A DNA stretch of 14,066 bases, taken from NCBI GenBank assembly GCA_035717365.1, contig DASTIS010000007.1:1-14066 (forward strand), read 5' to 3'. The position numbers and the translations under genes were made by a program. This DNA is from 66-474 sp035717365 (GTDB lineage Bacteria; Pseudomonadota; Gammaproteobacteria; Xanthomonadales; Rhodanobacteraceae). Positions 7,282 to 13,825 of this stretch are shown here, in pieces. The notes under the pieces are model-generated. The model ran no database searches, was not told the DNA's origin, and saw only the letters and a list, made by a program, of their open reading frames with translations. The first letter of the stretch is position 1. The number at the start of each line of letters is the position of its first letter.

Positions 7282-8186
7282 GCGCTGCCGGGCCAGAGGG
7301 GAGTGGGATAGGCGCCGCTTGCATGCAGCGCGGCGATGGCGGCAGCGACACGCTCGCGGTCGCCGGGGTAGGTCAGCCCGAGCCAGGCGTCGTGGGTGGG
7401 CAGCACCGCAAGCTTTCGACCGTGCGCGGCCAGGTGCCGGGAGATCGCCTCCGGCAGGTAGTACTCGCGGCTGTCACCGGCGTCGGCAAGAAACGCCCGC
7501 AACCCGGCTTCGAGATCCGGCATCAGATCGGGCAGAAGGCCCCAGCAGTTGAGCGAAACCACGCGGTCCGGGGCGAGCACCTGGCGTTCGCCGCCGGGTG
7601 CCGAGCCGGTGAGCCGTCCATCGCGTAACGCAATGTCGGTGTATTCGGTCACGTCTTCGAGGAAACCATCCGGATCGAGCCGGCACATGCCGCGATTGAC
7701 GCCACCATGTTCCGAAAGAGCGGCGTCGAGCCGGTATCCGACCATCGCCGGTCCGCTCCGGTGGCGGAAGTGTTCCGCCAGGAGCCCGAAGGCGTGGCGG
7801 CCGTAGTAATCGTCGGCGTTGATCACGGCGAAGGGGCCGTGCAGCAGATCTGCGCAACACCACAAGGCGTGACCGGTGCCGAGCGGCTTGCGGCGGTCGC
7901 GTGGCGGCCTGCATCCGGCGGGCACACGGTCGAGCGATTGCTCGACGAAGCGCAAGCGTGCGTTGTCCACGCGCGGCCAGAGCTTATCTTGCAGCGGCCC
8001 GCGCAACTCGGCGCGGATCACCATCACGACGTCGCCAAAACCCGCGGCAAGCGCGTCGTGGATGGCGTATTCCAGCAGCCATTCGCCATCAGGGCCGACG
8101 CCTGCGACCTGCTTGGCGTCGCCGTAGCGGCTGCCGAGTCCGGCGGCGAGAATCACCAGGGCAGGGCTTCCGTTCGCGTCCGTCAC
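7278..8186 (-). CDS. Sugar-phosphate nucleotidyltransferase family protein
   Basis: This 302-residue GT-A-fold NTP transferase probably joins a sugar-1-phosphate to a nucleotide. The N-terminal signature LAAGLGSRYGDAKQ (13-26) contains the nucleotide-binding loop, with Arg20 and Lys25 as expected key residues. GTGHAL (103-108) and the metal-binding NADDYYG (123-129) follow. The frame is open further upstream, but the GTG at 8186-8184 is chosen because it overlaps the preceding stop as GTGA and leaves the usual short lead before the first beta strand. A longer start would bury over 80 bases in the peptidase gene. Its own stop overlaps the kinase ATG. A kinase coupled to a nucleotidyltransferase suggests a two-step salvage route from free sugar to sugar-1-P to NDP-sugar in the cytoplasm. 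The specific nucleotide and sugar cannot be told from the sequence. Confidence 0.85.
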   Translation of the reverse strand: MTDANGSPALVILAAGLGSRYGDAKQVAGVGPDGEWLLEYAIHDALAAGFGDVVMVIRAELRGPLQDKLWPRVDNARLRFVEQSLDRVPAGCRPPRDRRKPLGTGHALWCCADLLHGPFAVINADDYYGRHAFGLLAEHFRHRSGPAMVGYRLDAALSEHGGVNRGMCRLDPDGFLEDVTEYTDIALRDGRLTGSAPGGERQVLAPDRVVSLNCWGLLPDLMPDLEAGLRAFLADAGDSREYYLPEAISRHLAAHGRKLAVLPTHDAWLGLTYPGDRERVAAAIAALHASGAYPTPLWPGSA

Positions 8187-9229
8187 TGCACTGTATCCGT
8201 CGCGACGGACTTGGCTGGAATGGGAGCAGGGGCGAACGGCACCGCTGGTCCGGGTTCGAATCCTTTTCGCCATGCGGCGAGCTGTGCAGCAATGCTGCTA
8301 CCGACCGAAATCTGCGGATCGGAAGGTTCGTATTGGTCGCGCTTTTCCCATTGCGCCACTTCGGCGCGCGCGAGCCCGAATGCCCGCCGGAAATCATCGG
8401 TCTTGTTCAGGGCGTCGACAAGGAAAGCATGGCCGAACCAGGTGAGTTCGGACTGCTCGCCGCAGCCGAACGAGGAGCGGTCGCTGCGCGCAGCGGTGAT
8501 GATCATTGTGTTCGGACCTTTGAGCGGCGAAATGAATCCACCCGAATAGCACGCGTTGACGATGACCACTTTGTAGTTGAAGGGATGTTCGGCGAGGATG
8601 CCGGGCAGATCGCCGGCGCCGATCTGGTCCAGCGGCAACGGGTCCATGTCCACCAGCAGGGTGTGGTCCTCGCTGCCGTGGCTGGTGAAGTACAGCAGCA
8701 GGATGTCCCGAGTCGGGTCCATCTTCGCGGCAACGCCGTCGAGTGCATCTTCCAGGTTCGTCCACGTCGCGAGTGGCCGGGTGGCGAGCGACGCCGGGTT
8801 GTTTTCCAGCACGATCACGTGGCCTTTTGCACCGAGGCGCCGGGTGAACAGCTTGTCGAAATACTCGGCCTCGTTGCGGAACACGTCCTGGCTGCCGTCG
8901 CCCGCAAAGACGATCGCATACAGGTTCACCTTGCCGGGTGTGCGTGGATTCAGCTGCCCAAGCTCCCGGGCGAGCAGCTCAGGTTGCGAATAGATCACCT
9001 GCTCGGGCGTCGGGGCTTGCCGGGGCCAGTTGGCGTCGGAGAGCAATGCGACGGCGGCAGCTGCGTCGAGGGGCTGCGTCGGGGCGGATCGTGCCTGCGT
9101 AGCCGGCGCCACGACCGCACCATCACCGGCGTGCGCCAGGATTGCCGGGCCCGTGAAGCCCCACACGATCGCCGCGCCGGTCAGGCAGCCGAGCAGGCCG
9201 GCCAGCAGGAGTGGGACCGGCCGCTTCAT
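8183..9229 (-). CDS. Exported C13-family (legumain/caspase-like) cysteine peptidase
   Basis: This 348-residue clan CD peptidase of the kind found in Proteobacteria has one hydrophobic N-terminal segment after Lys2-Arg3 (residues 6-32), acting as a signal peptide or anchor. A Leu-Leu-Gly-Cys at 12-15 is a marginal lipobox. A low-complexity Ala/Pro linker follows. The catalytic domain runs from about residue 100. The His of the dyad is His184 in LLLYFTSHGSEDHTLL, and the Cys is Cys227 in VVIVNACYSGGF, each after a hydrophobic strand as in caspases and legumains. The later motifs IITAARSDRSSFGCG and LTWFGHAFLVDAL are typical of bacterial C13 members. The product should act in the periplasm or at the inner membrane; substrates and specificity are unknown. 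The ATG at 9229 overlaps the mtnC stop (ATGA) and the stop overlaps the next start (GTGA). Coupling a protease to methionine salvage and sugar activation genes is unexpected. Confidence 0.87.
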   Translation of the reverse strand: MKRPVPLLLAGLLGCLTGAAIVWGFTGPAILAHAGDGAVVAPATQARSAPTQPLDAAAAVALLSDANWPRQAPTPEQVIYSQPELLARELGQLNPRTPGKVNLYAIVFAGDGSQDVFRNEAEYFDKLFTRRLGAKGHVIVLENNPASLATRPLATWTNLEDALDGVAAKMDPTRDILLLYFTSHGSEDHTLLVDMDPLPLDQIGAGDLPGILAEHPFNYKVVIVNACYSGGFISPLKGPNTMIITAARSDRSSFGCGEQSELTWFGHAFLVDALNKTDDFRRAFGLARAEVAQWEKRDQYEPSDPQISVGSSIAAQLAAWRKGFEPGPAVPFAPAPIPAKSVATDTVQ

Positions 9230-9927
9230 GCGAGGGTTATCGCATCGAAATCGGCGACGCAGGGATGCGTGGCGCTGCCCGGGCCGGTACCGGGCAGCCG
9301 GCACACGAGAATCGTCTGCATGCCGGTAGCGCGCGCGGCGTCGAGTTCCGCGCCGACGTCGGACAGGAACAGGATGGCCGGCGGCGGCAACCCGATCGTT
9401 TCCGAGATTCGCAAGTACGAACCCCGCTCGCGCTTGCCGCCGGTTTCCGTGTCGAACCAGCCGTCGAACAGTGCTGTCAAGTCCCCGGCTTCGGTGTGGC
9501 CGAATAACAGCTCCTGCGCGGCCACCGATCCCGACGAATAAACGTATAGTTTCACGCCCCGCGCCTTCCATGCGCGCAACTGCGCCGGGACTTCGGCGTA
9601 CACGTGGGCGCGGTAGTCGCCGGCTTCGTAGCCGGCTTTCCAGATCATGCCCTGCAGTGCCTTCAACGGGGTAGCCTTGCGGTCCTCGTCGATCCAGCGC
9701 AGCAGGGTGTCCGTCGTGCGCCGCGACAGCGGGTCCTCGATGCCGGCCTCGCGGGCGGTGGCGTCGAGCCAGCGTCGTACCCGCGGATCATCGCGATGCG
9801 CCTCGACGAAATGCGGCAGCCGCTCGCGCGCATAGGGAAACAGTACTTCCTTGACGAACGCGATCGAACTGGTGGTACCTTCGATGTCCGTGACCACCGC
9901 ACGGATACCTGTAACTTGCACGGTCAT
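9226..9927 (-). CDS. mtnC: Acireductone synthase (enolase-phosphatase E1)
   Basis: This HAD-superfamily enzyme of methionine salvage converts 2,3-diketo-5-methylthiopentyl-1-phosphate to acireductone by enolisation and dephosphorylation. In the 233-residue protein, HAD motif I is DIEGT, with Asp14 and Glu16, and the bulk reads as the E1 family: SSIAFVKEVLFPYAR, then LQGMIWKAGY at 91-100. Motif II Ser131-Ser-Gly133 lies in YVYSSGS, the motif III lysine is Lys165 in TGGKRERGSY, and the motif IV acidic pair is in FLSDVGAELDAA (187-198). Length is usual. The start is 9 bp after the mtnD stop and the stop overlaps the peptidase ATG by four bases. Its product feeds the acireductone dioxygenase encoded just upstream. 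Cytoplasmic. Confidence 0.96.
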   Translation of the reverse strand: MTVQVTGIRAVVTDIEGTTSSIAFVKEVLFPYARERLPHFVEAHRDDPRVRRWLDATAREAGIEDPLSRRTTDTLLRWIDEDRKATPLKALQGMIWKAGYEAGDYRAHVYAEVPAQLRAWKARGVKLYVYSSGSVAAQELLFGHTEAGDLTALFDGWFDTETGGKRERGSYLRISETIGLPPPAILFLSDVGAELDAARATGMQTILVCRLPGTGPGSATHPCVADFDAITLA

Positions 9928-9936
9928 GCGTTGCGT

Positions 9937-10482
9937 TCAGTTCTCGAGGCGGGGAAACCGTTCGGCGATGTCGTCGCCGGTGAAATTCGCCACCCAGCCT
10001 TCCGGATTGGTGAACAGACGGATCGCGACGAAGTGCGGATTGGGGCCCATGTCGAACCAGTGCGGGGTGCCGTCGGGAACGCCGATCAAGTCGCCCTGCT
10101 CGCACAGCACGTCGTAGATGCGCTCGCCGATGTGTAGGGTGAATTGGCCCTGGCCGGCGACGAAGAAGCGCACTTCGTCCTCGGAGTGGGTGTGTTCGGA
10201 CAGGAACTTTTGCCGCAGGGGTTCCTTCTGGGGGTGATCGGCGGTAAGCGAGATCACGTCAACGGCCTGGTAGCCTTTTTCCCGTTTGAGGCGCGCGATG
10301 TCGTCCGCGTAGGCTGCGATCACTTCTTCCTGCGCGGCGCCGGGGGCGATGGGCTTGTTCGCTTCCCACCGTTCGAAGCGGACGCCGACGTCTTCCAGCG
10401 TCTCGGCGATCATGGCATGGTTGAACTGGGTGGCGAGGGGACGCGCAGGGTCACTTTGGCGGTATACGCGCAGGCGGCTCAT
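9937..10482 (-). CDS. mtnD: Acireductone dioxygenase
   Basis: This is the metal-dependent cupin of methionine salvage: with Fe it yields 2-keto-4-methylthiobutyrate and formate, with Ni the off-pathway products including CO. The 181-residue protein shows the complete ligand set: His97, His99 and Glu103 in EHTHSEDEVRFF, and His141 in GTPHWFDMG. The segment LFTNPEGWVANFTGDDIAERFP closes the domain as in other ARDs. The frame is open further upstream, but the ATG at 10482 is chosen because it matches the family N-terminus and overlaps the mtnB stop as ATGA (10482-10479). The gene sits between mtnB and mtnC, so substrate flow and gene order agree. Whether the native metal is Fe or Ni cannot be read from sequence. 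Confidence 0.96.
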   Translation of the reverse strand: MSRLRVYRQSDPARPLATQFNHAMIAETLEDVGVRFERWEANKPIAPGAAQEEVIAAYADDIARLKREKGYQAVDVISLTADHPQKEPLRQKFLSEHTHSEDEVRFFVAGQGQFTLHIGERIYDVLCEQGDLIGVPDGTPHWFDMGPNPHFVAIRLFTNPEGWVANFTGDDIAERFPRLEN

Positions 10483-11132
10483 CGGGCGGCTCCGAGGCGT
10501 TTCAAGTCGAGTTCGCAGGCCAGCAGGAATTCCAGCGCTTCGAGATGCCGGCGGGCCTCCGGCATGTCGCGTCCCCAAGTGTAAAGGCCGTGGCCCTCGA
10601 TGAGGTAGGCGTACAGCGGCTTGCCCCCGTCCAGCCACGCGGCGACGTTCTGTTCGATGTCGGCCGTGTCCTGCGAATTCGGGAACACGGGCACGTCGAG
10701 CCGGCTGTCATGGCTGGTGTAGCCGGTCAGCGCCTTCTGCAGTTCCCAACCCTCGAGGGCAATGGCGCCTTCGTGCGCGAACAGCCGCGATGCGACGGTC
10801 TGGTTCCGGGAGTGGGTGTGCAATACCGCACCGGTTTCAGGGCGACGCCGGTAAATCTGCAAGTGCAGGTTCGTTTCCGCGGACGGGTGGCCGCCCCGGC
10901 CCACCGGTTGGCCATCGAGGCCGACGGCCATCACGTCGTCCGCGGACAGCGCGCCCTTGTCGCGCCCCGAGACGGTCACGGCAATGGTGCCTTCGTCGAT
11001 CCGCATCGAGAAGTTGCTGCTGGTCGCGGGGGTCCAGCCCCGCGCAGCAAGTTCGGTGCCGGTGCGTGCGATTTCCACGCCGCAGGCGCGCAGGCGCTCG
11101 GCAAGTTGTACGGGTGAAAGTGGCATGCGCAT
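10479..11132 (-). CDS. mtnB: Methylthioribulose-1-phosphate dehydratase
   Basis: This class II aldolase-fold zinc enzyme dehydrates 5-methylthioribulose-1-phosphate to the diketone used by MtnC. In the 217-residue product the phosphate-binding segment is TPATSSNFSMR (34-44). Ser-Ala-Glu at 84-86 is followed by the zinc ligands His105 and His107 in LHTHSRN and His181 in EGHGLYTWG. This is the family-usual length and layout. It is the first gene of the minus-strand operon and overlaps mtnD by four bases. Two start codons lie together (11132 and, two codons later, 11126). An AGG about ten bases upstream slightly favours the first. The isomerase (mtnA) and the enzymes supplying methylthioribose-1-P are not in the window and must lie elsewhere. 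Confidence 0.95.
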   Translation of the reverse strand: MRMPLSPVQLAERLRACGVEIARTGTELAARGWTPATSSNFSMRIDEGTIAVTVSGRDKGALSADDVMAVGLDGQPVGRGGHPSAETNLHLQIYRRRPETGAVLHTHSRNQTVASRLFAHEGAIALEGWELQKALTGYTSHDSRLDVPVFPNSQDTADIEQNVAAWLDGGKPLYAYLIEGHGLYTWGRDMPEARRHLEALEFLLACELDLKRLGAAR

Positions 11133-11149
11133 GCGCCGGCCTGGATCGG

Positions 11150-11179
11150 GCCGCTGAATGTAGCATGCACCCGTGACCG
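11150..11179 (-). promoter_or_regulatory. Weak candidate promoter for the mtn operon
   Basis: In the 121-bp divergent gap, the minus strand carries TACATT (four of six -10 bases) about 16 bp after TTTTCC (three of six -35 bases), a little upstream of the mtnB ATG. It is the best-looking candidate but poor. I saw no SAM-riboswitch architecture in this leader, which is too short for most classes. Confidence 0.2.
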
Positions 11180-11253
11180 GAAAACCCTGCGGCGCGTGGC
11201 GCGGAGGCGTACCATGCGCGTAGTGCCCGCAGATTCAGCAGAGGAGTGTCGCC

Positions 11254-11580
11254 ATGACCGAAGAAGTTCCTTCCAGCCGCCGCCGTTTCCTGAAGCTGGC
11301 CGGCGGCGCTACCGCCGCCGTGATGTTTCTCGGGGCGCTGCCTCGTCGTGCGTGGGCGGCGCTGCCGCATTTGTCGCAGGCGAACAACGCGACGGCGAAA
11401 GCGCTGCATTACGTCGAGGACGATACCAAGGCACCGCCACCCCACAAACCCGGCCAGGACTGTGCCGCGTGCGTCCATTACCAGGGCAAGCCGGGCGATG
11501 AGTACGGTCCGTGCGCGATCTTCCCGGGCTTCGACGTGCACAGCAAGGGGTGGTGCGCAGGATTCCAGGCCAAGAGCTGA
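11254..11580 (+). CDS. High-potential iron-sulfur protein (HiPIP), Tat-exported
   Basis: This 108-residue precursor of a small periplasmic [4Fe-4S] electron carrier has a clear twin-arginine signal: SRRRFLKLAGG at 8-18, a hydrophobic stretch to about residue 29, and an Ala-Trp-Ala cleavage site near 33-35. The mature domain has the four HiPIP cluster cysteines: Cys70-x2-Cys73, Cys87 in YGPCAIFPG, and Cys101 in GWCAGF. The spacing matches the family. Folding and cluster insertion before Tat export fit the signal type. GAGGAG at 11241-11246 lies seven bases before the ATG, a strong ribosome site. The gene diverges from mtnB and stands alone, so its redox partner is not visible. HiPIPs commonly carry electrons from the bc1 complex to oxidases or reaction centres. 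Confidence 0.95.
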   Translation: MTEEVPSSRRRFLKLAGGATAAVMFLGALPRRAWAALPHLSQANNATAKALHYVEDDTKAPPPHKPGQDCAACVHYQGKPGDEYGPCAIFPGFDVHSKGWCAGFQAKS

Positions 11581-11583
11581 CTC

Positions 11584-11655
11584 GCCCGGGCAACGCCTGT
11601 GGTCCTGGGCCGGACTGACTGCGCGCCGACGGTGGCCGCTGTGTGTGCAGTCGGC
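11584..11655 (+). terminator. Possible structured 3' end after HiPIP
   Basis: Just after the stop, GCCCGGG (11584-11590) can pair with CCTGGGC (11604-11610; one G-U). Further on, GCCGAC (11625-11630) can pair with GTCGGC (11650-11655). No T-tract follows either stem, so this would be a factor-dependent or mRNA-stabilising structure at best. Confidence 0.25.
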
Positions 11656-12055
11656 CGTTGCGTTTGATTGAATGCGGGGACAGGCGGGCCGGTCGGCAGC
11701 GCTGCATCGTGCGATGCGGATTGCCATCGCCGGGATGCTCACTCGTGCGCCATGCTTGCCCGTTCGTTCGACCTGCGTGCGTGGCGACCCGTGAACGCGC
11801 AGACCGGTACGCCAGACAAGTTGCTGCCCGGATACGACAAGCGGAGGAGCTGACTTCGCTTGCCGCACCGGGCAACGGTCCGGGGTCCACTGCCAATGGG
11901 AAATCCCACGGAGGAGGCATCATAGCGCGGGGATCGGCGGCGGCCAAGGTTGACCAGGCGGTTTTCGCGACGATTTTTTTTCTTTATTTGAAACAATGCG
12001 TTACGAAGTTAATGTTTCGTTGTTTCTAGAGTTATCCACAGTACGTACTCGTATG
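11656..12055. other. Gene-free stretch with AT-rich patch, DnaA box and palindrome
   Basis: I find no credible coding frame, RNA gene or IS end in this convergent gap. Its left half is ordinary GC-rich sequence. From about 11970 it becomes AT-rich: eight T (11974-11981), TTGAAA (11988-11993) 16 bp before TAATGT (12010-12015), an inverted repeat ACGAA/TTCGT (12003-12020), a perfect DnaA box TTATCCACA (12032-12040) and the palindrome AGTACGTACT (12040-12049). No function is assigned. Confidence 0.5.
12032..12040 (+). promoter_or_regulatory. Perfect-consensus DnaA box
   Basis: TTATCCACA matches the consensus DnaA-binding nonamer exactly. It is the only copy I saw in the window and sits next to an AT-rich patch. 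Clustered boxes and dnaA/dnaN genes are missing, so it is not evidence of an origin. It could be a titration or regulatory site, or chance. Confidence 0.4.
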
Positions 12056-12325
12056 GTCAGGTCCCCTCCAGCAAAGCCGCTGTTGTGAAAAGTCAGGCCA
12101 CGGAGCTCTCGGCCATGGATGACGGCTTTGGCCGTTCCGATGTTGGATGTCATGGGGCTCCAATTCAATCGCCGGCTCGATGACACAGCGGTCAGGGACG
12201 AGCGCACGCCATGATGAAGGTCGGGCCATCGAGCCCTCGCCGCGAATGACGGCTTTGCCGTTGCGGTGACGGGTGTCGAGACGGGTCCGATTCACGATTC
12301 GATCGTCGAGCCGACGAAGCGGCGA
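12056..12325. repeat. Two degenerate tandem copies of a ~134-bp unit
   Basis: Copy A (12056-12190) and copy B (12191-12325) begin with GTCAGG and share ordered blocks: GTCAGGCCA / GTCGGGCCA, GAGCTCTCG / GAGCCCTCG, ATGACGGCTTTG in both, CCGTT in both, and a final stretch ending GCGGTCAG / GCGATCAG. By eye about two thirds of positions agree with small gaps; this was not computed. The unit is not coding in a convincing frame. The right boundary falls at the stop codon of the permease gene (TCA at 12326-12328), whose last codons extend the TCAGGGACG block. Confidence 0.6.
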
Positions 12326-13771
12326 TCAGGGACGGTCGTTCTTCAAATGACTGTGGCGATACCCGTAACCGAAATAAATCGCGAATCCCAGCAACGTCCA
12401 TAGTCCCATCAGCATCCAGTTGTACCAGTTCTCCCAATACAACAGCAGGATGCAGCTCAGCACACCGAGGGTGCAGGTGACGGTGGCCCACGGCACGCGA
12501 AAGGTACGGGGCAGGTCGGGCCGGGTGTGCCGCAGGATCAGCACGCCCGCGCAGACGGCGACGAACGCCAGCAACGTGCCCATCGATACCAGGTCGCCCA
12601 GCACGTCCAGCGGGAACACCGCCGCGAGCAGGGCGATGCCGGTACCCGTGATGAGCGTGTTGATGTGCGGCGTGCGGTAACGCGGGTGAAGCTTCGAGAA
12701 CACCGGTGGCAACATACCGTCACGGCCCATGATCATTAAGATGCGCGGCTGCGCGATGATCATCACCAGCACGACCGAGGACAGGCCCAGCAGCGCGCCG
12801 ATCTCGACCAGCCAGCGCAGCCAGTTCAGCTCCGGATGCGCCTTGACCGCGGTGACCACCGGTTCGGCGGTACCGAGCAACTGATACGGGATCAGACCGG
12901 TCAGCACCGCCGCCATGCCGACGTAGAGCAGGGTGCAGATTGCCAGCGAGGCCAGCGTCGCGATCGGCAGGTCGCGTTGCGGGTTCTTCGCCTCCTGTGC
13001 GGCCGTGGAGGTGGCCTCGAACCCGATGTAGGCGAAGAAGACCAGCGTCGCCGCGCGCATGATGCCGCCCCAACCGTACTTTTCCGGTCCCTCGGCGGGC
13101 GGAACGAACGGGTGCCACAGGTCCGGGTTGACATAGTGCCAGCCCGCCACGATCACGATGACGATCAGCGTGACCTTGAGGATCACGATGGCGGTGTTGG
13201 TACCGCTCGATTCGCGGATCCCGACGTAACAAAGCCATGTGAGCAGCAGCACCAGCACCACCGCCGGGAGGTTGAACAGTGCCCCCGTGAGAACCAGATG
13301 CTTGTCCACGAACGCGATCGGTGCATGGGTCAGCGCGCCGGGCAAATGCAGCCCGATATGTTCGAGCAGGCTCCTGAAATAACCGGTCCAGCTCACGGCC
13401 ACCGCCGATGCCGACACGCCGTATTCGAGCACCATGTTCCAGCCGATGAACCACGCGGCGAATTCACCCAGCGTCGCGTAGGCGTAGGAATAGGAGCTGC
13501 CCGACATCGGGATCAGCGTCGCGAATTCGGCGTAGCACAGTGCGGTGAAACTGCAGCAGACCGCGGCGATGATGAACGAGAGCACGATCGCCGGGCCGGC
13601 ATGGTCGGCCGCGGCCACGCCGGTGATCACGAAGATTCCGCCACCGATCACCGCGCCGATGCCGAGCGCCGTGAGCGCCCATGGACCCAGGGTACGGCGC
13701 AACTGGACGCCCTGGTCGTCGCGGTCGCCGGTGTCGCCGACGGCTTTTCTGGCGAGCAGTTGTTCCAGCAT
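12326..13771 (-). CDS. APC-superfamily amino acid permease (cationic amino acid transporter type)
   Basis: This 481-residue inner-membrane protein should import amino acids by cation or proton coupling or exchange. About 12 hydrophobic segments are visible. The first carries the APC substrate-backbone loop in GIGAVIGGGIF (37-47). The CAT-group block GSSYSYAYATLGEFAAWFIG is at 91-110, and FFAYIGFEATSTAAQEAKNPQRD follows in the middle, a strong signature of the CAT/YfnA group. The C-terminus ends in GYGYRHSHLKNDRP. The start is the ATG at 13771; no strong Shine-Dalgarno is evident. It follows a second related permease on the same strand after 54 bp, an apparent tandem duplication, and converges on the HiPIP gene across the repeat region. 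The stop codon abuts the tandem repeat. The substrate is not predictable beyond amino acids; cationic ones are only suggested by the group name. Confidence 0.93.
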   Translation of the reverse strand: MLEQLLARKAVGDTGDRDDQGVQLRRTLGPWALTALGIGAVIGGGIFVITGVAAADHAGPAIVLSFIIAAVCCSFTALCYAEFATLIPMSGSSYSYAYATLGEFAAWFIGWNMVLEYGVSASAVAVSWTGYFRSLLEHIGLHLPGALTHAPIAFVDKHLVLTGALFNLPAVVLVLLLTWLCYVGIRESSGTNTAIVILKVTLIVIVIVAGWHYVNPDLWHPFVPPAEGPEKYGWGGIMRAATLVFFAYIGFEATSTAAQEAKNPQRDLPIATLASLAICTLLYVGMAAVLTGLIPYQLLGTAEPVVTAVKAHPELNWLRWLVEIGALLGLSSVVLVMIIAQPRILMIMGRDGMLPPVFSKLHPRYRTPHINTLITGTGIALLAAVFPLDVLGDLVSMGTLLAFVAVCAGVLILRHTRPDLPRTFRVPWATVTCTLGVLSCILLLYWENWYNWMLMGLWTLLGFAIYFGYGYRHSHLKNDRP

Positions 13772-13825
13772 GGGCAGCGTCCGTCGGCGGAGGAGGAGTC
13801 GCGAGTGGGTGCGGGATCGCCGGGA

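Noticed and set aside
6214..7311. Plus-strand open frame of 365 codons
   Set aside because: It mirrors the kinase gene, whose catalytic motifs are intact on the other strand.
8187..8273. Longer start for the nucleotidyltransferase
   Set aside because: The extra residues are encoded inside the peptidase gene and precede the family N-terminus; the GTGA overlap gives a natural start at 8186.
7901..9541. Plus-strand open frame of 546 codons
   Set aside because: It covers parts of three real minus-strand genes and has no domain or plausible start.
9230..9571. Longer start for the C13 peptidase
   Set aside because: It would lie wholly within mtnC; the ATGA overlap at 9229 begins with a proper Lys-Arg signal segment.
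11133..11253. SAM riboswitch upstream of the mtn operon
   Set aside because: I could not find the conserved helices or core of known SAM riboswitch classes in this 121-bp gap.
11309..11947. Minus-strand open frame of 212 codons
   Set aside because: It is partly antisense to the HiPIP gene, Arg/Pro-rich and without motifs or a ribosome site.
11974..11981. Intrinsic terminator based on the T8 run
   Set aside because: No stable GC-rich stem directly precedes the T run on the plus strand.
12032..12040. Chromosome origin
   Set aside because: There is a single DnaA box with no cluster and no dnaA, dnaN, rpmH or gidA nearby.
12056..12325. CRISPR array
   Set aside because: Only two long degenerate units, without short identical repeats, regular spacers or cas genes.
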